Part shown: in pieces, positions 30,958-35,279 of the stretch | Numbering within the stretch: position 1 is the first letter of the stretch | How the letters are laid out: every line of letters begins with the position of its first letter | Assembly (NCBI GenBank): GCA_043812935.1 | Contig: JBDRLO010000047.1 | Location: 1-35,279, forward strand | Reading direction: 5' to 3' | Source: JBDRNE01 sp043812935 | Lineage (GTDB): Bacteria > Omnitrophota > Gorgyraeia > Tantalellales > Tantalellaceae | Length of the DNA: 35,279 nt | Position numbers and translations under genes: made by a program | Notes under the pieces: model-generated | Told to the model about the DNA's origin: nothing | What the model saw: the letters and a program-made list of their open reading frames with translations, nothing else | Database searches by the model: none

Positions 30958-31944
30958 TCACATAGGTAAAGTAAAATAAAATACCGCGCCTTTGCCCGGC
31001 GCGCTATCCACTCCGATTTTACCTTTATGCTTTTCAACTATTTTTTTAGCTATCGCAAGCCCCAACCCCGTGGCTTCTGCTTTTTTACTGCCAGTCACAT
31101 CCGCTTTATAGTATTCCCGAAAAATGTCTACCAGCTCATTTTTTGGGATACCTGGCCCCTGATCAATAATCTTTGTAAGAACATTATGTTTCTGGCAGGA
31201 AATCTCAATAATAATTTTCGTATTAGCAAAAGAATATTTTACGGCATTACCTACCAGGTTGTTGATCAACTGATTAATCCTGTATTTATCAAACCATATC
31301 TTATGTGGGACATCCTGGGCTTTTACACTGATTGTTATATCTTTTCTCCCCGCGATAAGCCTGTTTAATTCTATACTTTCATTGACAAAGCCAACATAAT
31401 CATTTTCTGTTTTATTTAATTCCAGCTTTCCGGCTTCAATTTTTGCCACGTCCAGCAAACTATTAACCAGGTCAATCATAAAATCAACAGATCTTTGTAT
31501 TTTTCCGATAAGCTCAGTTTGTTTTTCTTTTACATTCTCTTCAATTTGTTCGGATAAAAGAGAAATCATTAACTGCACGGTTACCAAAGGGTTTCTTAAA
31601 TCATGCGCGGCAATACCAATAAAACTGTTTTTTAGTTTATTAAGATGTCTCAGCTGTTTATTTTTTTCGGCCAATTCCCGTCTGGACTTAAAAAACGCTT
31701 CGGAAATTCGCGCGTACTGGCCCATGACAAAAAGAACGCCCCATATCGTCAAAATAGCGGCAATAAAAATAGTAACAGTTTCAATTATAGCTTCATTCCA
31801 ATTAAATGGTGTTTTTGGAGCATCGAAAATTAAATGCGGTAAATCCAAAATTTCGTCCAGCCATGAAAAAACACAAAGCACAACAAATCCGATTGCTACA
31901 ACTATTGGAATACTATACCAAATTTTTTTATTTATGCTTCTCAT
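30958..31944 (-). CDS. Membrane sensor histidine kinase
   Basis: 328 residues. Two membrane helices (about 10-28 and 52-75) enclose a short periplasmic loop of some 25 residues, too small for a large ligand domain, so it may sense the membrane or a partner. A coiled linker (about 78-105) leads to the HisKA domain with FIGIAAHDLRNPL (phospho-acceptor His114), then the HATPase domain: NQLINNLVGNAVKYS (N box), DQGPGIPKNELVDIF (G1/F box) and KAEATGLGLAIAKKIVEKHKG (G2). No response regulator is in the window, so it is an orphan here. Start has only a weak GTGAG site; the 49-residue gene ends 15 bases upstream. Confidence 0.93.
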   Translation of the reverse strand: MRSINKKIWYSIPIVVAIGFVVLCVFSWLDEILDLPHLIFDAPKTPFNWNEAIIETVTIFIAAILTIWGVLFVMGQYARISEAFFKSRRELAEKNKQLRHLNKLKNSFIGIAAHDLRNPLVTVQLMISLLSEQIEENVKEKQTELIGKIQRSVDFMIDLVNSLLDVAKIEAGKLELNKTENDYVGFVNESIELNRLIAGRKDITISVKAQDVPHKIWFDKYRINQLINNLVGNAVKYSFANTKIIIEISCQKHNVLTKIIDQGPGIPKNELVDIFREYYKADVTGSKKAEATGLGLAIAKKIVEKHKGKIGVDSAPGKGAVFYFTLPM

Positions 31945-31959
31945 AATATACTAAACTGC

Positions 31960-32109
31960 TCACTTTGCAGTTTTTCTCGCATGCCCGATATAAAAACTAC
32001 CTTTAAAAAAATCATCCGGATTTAATCCTTTTTTTATAAGTTTTTGCCGTTTTTTCTGTCTTTTAAGCTTATGCTTATTTTTTATTTTTATCCTGTCTTT
32101 CAATCCCAT
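31960..32109 (-). CDS. Small highly basic protein (49 residues), unknown
   Basis: Frame opening at an ATG with GGGAGAAAAT just upstream and ending in TGA. Residues 1-27 are almost all Lys, Arg, Gln and His around a helix-like pattern (LKDRIKIKNKHKLKRQKK), followed by GLNPDDFFKGSFYIGHARK, which looks like a defined C-terminal motif rather than random coding. It could bind nucleic acid. It lies 27 bases after the MORN gene and 15 before the kinase. Reality of the gene rests on the ribosome site, spacing and non-random composition. Confidence 0.55.
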   Translation of the reverse strand: MGLKDRIKIKNKHKLKRQKKRQKLIKKGLNPDDFFKGSFYIGHARKTAK

Positions 32110-32136
32110 ATTTTCTCCCATCCATTGTAGCGATTT

Positions 32137-32658
32137 TTATTTTCCCATATATTGCCCATCTTCCCAAACACCCGAAAGTTCCACTTTTTTACCACCCTCT
32201 TCCATATGAACATAAGTCCCTTCACCATGGAATTTTCCATTTTTAAATCCGCCGTCATACTTATCTTTATTGCTCAGAGCTAAAACTCCCTTACCGTTCA
32301 TAGCTCCGTCTTGCATTTCTCCTTCATACATATCTCCATTACTAAAAACATATTTCCCCGTACCATGCGGCAGTCCCCCCTTAAACTCTCCTTCATATTT
32401 ACTTCCGTCTTTTTCAAAATATATTCCATTGCCGTGCATTAATCCGTCTTTAAAATCTCCTGAATAACTGGATCCGTTCCTCCAGACAAGAGTTCCTTTG
32501 CCGTTAAACAAACCATCCTTAAAACTTCCTTCATATTCAGAACTGTCAGGCAAAAGCGTTTTTCCAAATCCATCTTTAATTTGTTCAGCATTTGACAACA
32601 ATGAAATAAACACTATGATTAAACAAATATTTAACATAACGATTTTTCGAAATTTCAT
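32137..32658 (-). CDS. Secreted MORN-repeat protein
   Basis: 173 residues from the ATG at 32658, chosen because it gives a signal peptide (MKFRKIVMLNICLIIVFISL, cut near SNA) and has GGAAAGG upstream; an upstream extension of 35 codons has no such features. The mature part has five MORN repeats of about 23 residues, each of the form YEGEFKxGxxHGxGxY: YEGSFKDGLFNGKGTL, YSGDFKDGLMHGNGIY, YEGEFKGGLPHGTGKY, YEGEMQDGAMNGKGVL and YDGGFKNGKFHGEGTY, and a closing SGVWEDGQYMGK. MORN repeats form an elongated beta-sheet; in bacteria they are mostly of unknown role. The gene is preceded by a terminator and a 13-codon ORF. Confidence 0.88.
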   Translation of the reverse strand: MKFRKIVMLNICLIIVFISLLSNAEQIKDGFGKTLLPDSSEYEGSFKDGLFNGKGTLVWRNGSSYSGDFKDGLMHGNGIYFEKDGSKYEGEFKGGLPHGTGKYVFSNGDMYEGEMQDGAMNGKGVLALSNKDKYDGGFKNGKFHGEGTYVHMEEGGKKVELSGVWEDGQYMGK

Positions 32659-32742
32659 GTTTATTTTTCCTTTCCGCTTTACAAATAAAAACTCTGCCGA
32701 CAACACCGCACATATCCAGGCCGTTCTATCACAATTTACATA

Positions 32743-32785
32743 GTCTAAAAAATAAAACAGCAACCGGCAAAATGCCGCTTGCTGT
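32743..32785 (-). terminator. Intrinsic terminator/attenuator ahead of the MORN gene
   Basis: On the minus strand ACAGCAAGCGGC and GCCGGTTGCTGT form a stem of seven plus four pairs with one mismatch and a five-base loop (32757-32785), followed directly by TTTTATTTTTTAG. This is the clearest rho-independent terminator in the window. Confidence 0.8.
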
Positions 32786-32790
32786 CACAA

Positions 32791-32832
32791 CTAAAACTTG
32801 GCCCGCAATATTTCCCGCCCATTTTCATACAT
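32791..32832 (-). CDS. Putative leader peptide (13 residues)
   Basis: ATG at 32832 with AAAAAGGATA just upstream, encoding MYENGREILRAKF and a TAG six bases before the terminator stem. Its position between promoter and terminator is that of an attenuation leader. There is no run of one amino acid that would name a regulating tRNA. It may be a chance frame. Confidence 0.35.
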   Translation of the reverse strand: MYENGREILRAKF

Positions 32833-32861
32833 TATCCTTTTTGGGGTTAACGATAAATTCT

Positions 32862-32890
32862 ATTATACTAACCCATTCTTAGAGATACAA
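32862..32890 (-). promoter_or_regulatory. Promoter upstream of the leader ORF and MORN gene
   Basis: Minus-strand TTGTAT (32885-32890), a 17-base spacer and a perfect TATAAT (32862-32867). Confidence 0.6.
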
Positions 32891-33022
32891 CACTAAACTG
32901 CATAAAAACATACAATGTTATATTTTAGTATATAATATGGAGGAATTTGCTGTTTTGTTTTAGAATATTGAATTAGTCGCGAATCCACGGCTTCACTGAT
33001 AATAACTGACATCTATCCCGGG

Positions 33023-35279
33023 TTATGCCGCTATCAGTAACTTTTCATAATTCTCGATTTCTTTCCTTAAATCTCCAAGATCTATGGGATTAATCGGCGA
33101 TAGTTTTAAATACATTATTCCATCAAGATAGTTAAAGAATACATCCATACCTGCCGTTGTATCCGGAACATTTTTAGTATTAAATAAAACTTTAACCGCG
33201 GCTAAATACCCCTGGGAAGCAATACCTTTAAGCATTTTTACAACAAGAATATCATCTTTGCTTAAAGTTTTTGTACTACAACTATAATTTTTAGTAATGT
33301 ATTCCGTTATATTCCAAACCGTGTCTTCTTTTCCCAAGAGAATTTCATCCGCGCTTAGTATGTGCCGGTTTATTCCCGCCCGTAAAAGAATTTGTTCAAG
33401 ATTATTTCGCGTTAAACTTCCATTCGCCACGTTTTCATTATTAAACCGCACATGTAACCGCACCGGATATTTATCAGGATTGCCGCCGGCATATTTATTA
33501 ATAGCTTTTTGGTGCTCACGCGCGAGCCACTTCAGCTCAGCAATACTATCTACTTTAAAAGACACTACTTTAAAATCTCGTTTTTCTTCAAGTTTTATTA
33601 AGTTTTGTTTTAATCCTTCAAAATGCCTCGTTACATGAAACTGTTCTCCGATTCTGCCGATCTTTGAATCATATATGTCAAGTTCTGAAAGACCCCTGGA
33701 AACTATTACATTCGAATCCATAATTTTGTTTATCATTGTTTTAAGTTCACAAGCTTTCCTATTATTCAATACCATGGTTTCGGGCTTAAAATGGAAAGAA
33801 CTGACCTCTTTATTGTTTTTTATTTTCCTGACAAGCTCAAAGATCATCTTATTTAATGTTTCTTCGTCAACATTGGACTCTCTGACATCTATTATCCCTG
33901 AATAATACGCGTTATATTTTCTGCGGTTTTCTTCAAGAATCTTTTGGTCGTGCTCCATGTCATCTCCTAATAAACTGAAAATTTTAAACCCTTTATAGAT
34001 ACATTTATTATCTAAACGATCTACACAGCAAGGCTCTATACCAATAACTCCAATAACAATACCGGCATTTTTGATTTTATTTACTTTCTGATATTTAAAA
34101 TTTTGATAAAACCTTATTATAGCCATCAAAGCGAATAGAGAAGCGGCAATTATGCCCCCGATATGAATGTTTCCATTATCCATATACTCTGCCAAAACCC
34201 CTATTCCTAAAACAATAGACATAGAAAACATTAGGCATGATACAACTAAAACAGACTTATTTTGTTTTCCAAAGCAGGATAAAGCTAATCTGGTTCGTTC
34301 ACGAATTTCTTCCTGGGGCATTTCTTTTTTTTCGGAAAAAAGATTCCGGCCTATAACATATAATATAACAACAGCTATTGCATGATTAAAGGTTATCCCG
34401 CGCTTCACTAAAAATCTTGCCGCTTCTTTTGGCCAGTTACCCAACAGTTTTAATGACAAAAGCAGAATTGACGCAGCAATAACTAAAGTTTCCCTTTTTG
34501 TCTGTTTTTCCAGGTTCTTTTGTAAATCATCCTGTTTTGCCGCAAATATGGTATCTTTAAAAAACATAATTACTTTATATCCAAAAAATATGCCCAGTAC
34601 AATTCCTATTAGACAAATAGAAATATTTTTAAAGACCTGTACATAATTTCTTAAATAATCGGCTCCCGTTCTAAACCATTTACGAAAAAATATGCCAATC
34701 AGAACTGAACCCATACCCGCCATGATTAAAGCTACCCTTTTAGGATATTTATTAATAACCCCCTGCATATATGCACGGGGGGTCATTATATTTTTAGCTT
34801 CACCGGCCATGATTGCTGAATTCCTGAGAACTATGGCAAAAGATTTATAAAGAGCCGTAGCGTTTAAAAACACGCTAATAAAACAAAACAGGTAAACTAT
34901 CCTGCCATTTCCCATTAAACCCACTATTGCAAAAAATGTACTTTCAGCCATAAACATAAAAACCGATAACCATTCAATTGGTATTATTTCATCTATTTTT
35001 TTAACCAGTTTATTTTGTTTTCCGGACGTTATACCCATATGCGCTATCATCAAAAGAATTCCGACTATTAAGAAAATTTTTGTTAATGTTAACTGCTGCA
35101 ATGCAAAACCTATATTAACCGGCATTAAAATATGGGTCAAAAATATTCCACCGATAAAAAGGCCCGCAAAAATCACAGCTGTTTTAATACTAAAAAATCC
35201 GTCATCATCTGCTAATATTCCCCATTTCTTAAGCAAATTATCGTCCGCAAACCTAACCTTTTCTTCATGCTCATAGTTT
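33023..35279 (-). CDS. Large polytopic membrane protein with cytosolic C-terminal domain, unknown, 5' end outside the window
   Basis: At least 750 residues; the frame stays open to the right edge (reading ...NYEHEEKVRFADDNLLKKWGIL), so the TTG-initiated 737-residue version is only the visible minimum. About ten hydrophobic segments occupy the first 400 residues, for example AVIFAGLFIGGIFLTHILMP, IFLIVGILLMIAHMGI, WLSVFMFMAESTFFAIVGLM and SVLVVSCLMFSMSIVLGIGVL. The last 330 residues are soluble, mixed alpha/beta and charged (IGVIGIEPCCVDRLDN; VVSFKVDSIAELKWLAREHQ; DKYPVRLHVRFNNENV; ADEILLGKEDTVWNITEYIT), with no ATP, GT or protease motif that I recognise. It ends in PINPIDLGDLRKEIENYEKLL. Function unknown. 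Confidence 0.8.
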   Translation of the reverse strand, partial: NYEHEEKVRFADDNLLKKWGILADDDGFFSIKTAVIFAGLFIGGIFLTHILMPVNIGFALQQLTLTKIFLIVGILLMIAHMGITSGKQNKLVKKIDEIIPIEWLSVFMFMAESTFFAIVGLMGNGRIVYLFCFISVFLNATALYKSFAIVLRNSAIMAGEAKNIMTPRAYMQGVINKYPKRVALIMAGMGSVLIGIFFRKWFRTGADYLRNYVQVFKNISICLIGIVLGIFFGYKVIMFFKDTIFAAKQDDLQKNLEKQTKRETLVIAASILLLSLKLLGNWPKEAARFLVKRGITFNHAIAVVILYVIGRNLFSEKKEMPQEEIRERTRLALSCFGKQNKSVLVVSCLMFSMSIVLGIGVLAEYMDNGNIHIGGIIAASLFALMAIIRFYQNFKYQKVNKIKNAGIVIGVIGIEPCCVDRLDNKCIYKGFKIFSLLGDDMEHDQKILEENRRKYNAYYSGIIDVRESNVDEETLNKMIFELVRKIKNNKEVSSFHFKPETMVLNNRKACELKTMINKIMDSNVIVSRGLSELDIYDSKIGRIGEQFHVTRHFEGLKQNLIKLEEKRDFKVVSFKVDSIAELKWLAREHQKAINKYAGGNPDKYPVRLHVRFNNENVANGSLTRNNLEQILLRAGINRHILSADEILLGKEDTVWNITEYITKNYSCSTKTLSKDDILVVKMLKGIASQGYLAAVKVLFNTKNVPDTTAGMDVFFNYLDGIMYLKLSPINPIDLGDLRKEIENYEKLLIAA

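Larger units (their letters stand above)
32659..33022. other. 364-base leader region between the 737-residue gene and the MORN gene
   Basis: Contains, in transcription order on the minus strand, a promoter (32862-32890), a 13-codon ORF (32791-32832), an intrinsic terminator (32757-32785 plus T-run) and about 85 bases to the MORN start. The part from 32900 to 33022 is AT-rich, with TATA-like words but no clear element. No longer gene fits. Confidence 0.6.

Noticed and set aside
1..35279. CRISPR arrays, tRNA or rRNA genes
   Set aside because: I saw no regularly spaced repeats of 24-40 bases with unique spacers, no TTCGANTC-type T-arm in a cloverleaf context and no rRNA signature. A tRNAscan or CRISPR scan would settle it.

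Overview
The window reads as a chromosomal segment of an AT-rich, Gram-negative, probably anaerobic bacterium. The Gram-negative reading rests on an outer-membrane beta-barrel protein and periplasmic exopolysaccharide functions. The anaerobic reading rests on a single-chain pyruvate:ferredoxin oxidoreductase, a flavodoxin/ferredoxin protein and ferritin-like proteins. Split glycine decarboxylase (GcvPA/GcvPB), the carboxyspermidine polyamine route and a large partial membrane protein would fit a deep-branching lineage such as Omnitrophota, but nothing here proves the phylum. Every protein-coding gene is on the minus strand except one decayed IS3 insertion, so the window is read from right to left.

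Layout, left to right. (1) 1-3049: gcvT-gcvH-gcvPA-gcvPB behind a strong promoter and a structured leader that resembles a TPP riboswitch. (2) 3308-4400: a BrnT/BrnA toxin-antitoxin pair bounded by short direct repeats, then an IS3-family remnant that ends at the lipA stop. (3) 4404-9006: lipA (lipoate for GcvH) and PFOR, separated by a REP hairpin and a small MITE-like inverted repeat. (4) 9265-12485: a membrane protein and the recR-dnaX pair. (5) 12619-18421: a secreted unknown protein, a GT4 glycosyltransferase, a ROK sugar kinase and the two carboxyspermidine genes. (6) 18648-28313: a candidate synthase-dependent exopolysaccharide locus: SGNH esterase/acetyltransferase-like protein, TPR protein, TPR plus outer-membrane barrel, GT2 synthase, GH26 glycanase, two tiny ferritin-like proteins, and a separately expressed CotH-like/beta-helix protein. 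(7) 28461-32658: EFR1-type ferredoxin, a REP-associated transposase (RAYT), a DUF190 protein with a FluC fluoride channel, a small Cys-rich lipoprotein, a histidine kinase, a 49-residue basic protein and a MORN-repeat protein behind an attenuator-like leader. (8) 33023-35279: the C-terminal part of a large polytopic membrane protein that runs off the window.

The intergenic DNA is unusually rich in repeats. One RAYT gene carries two GTAG-headed REP palindromes inside its own reading frame; two more lie elsewhere and a headless relative sits at a gene start. A second family combines tandem AACCGGYT octamers with ACGTG-rich sequence and occurs three times. The strongest candidates for an undescribed system are the GT2/GH26/TPR-barrel/SGNH/ferritin-like operon and the unusual riboswitch-like leader of the glycine cleavage operon.
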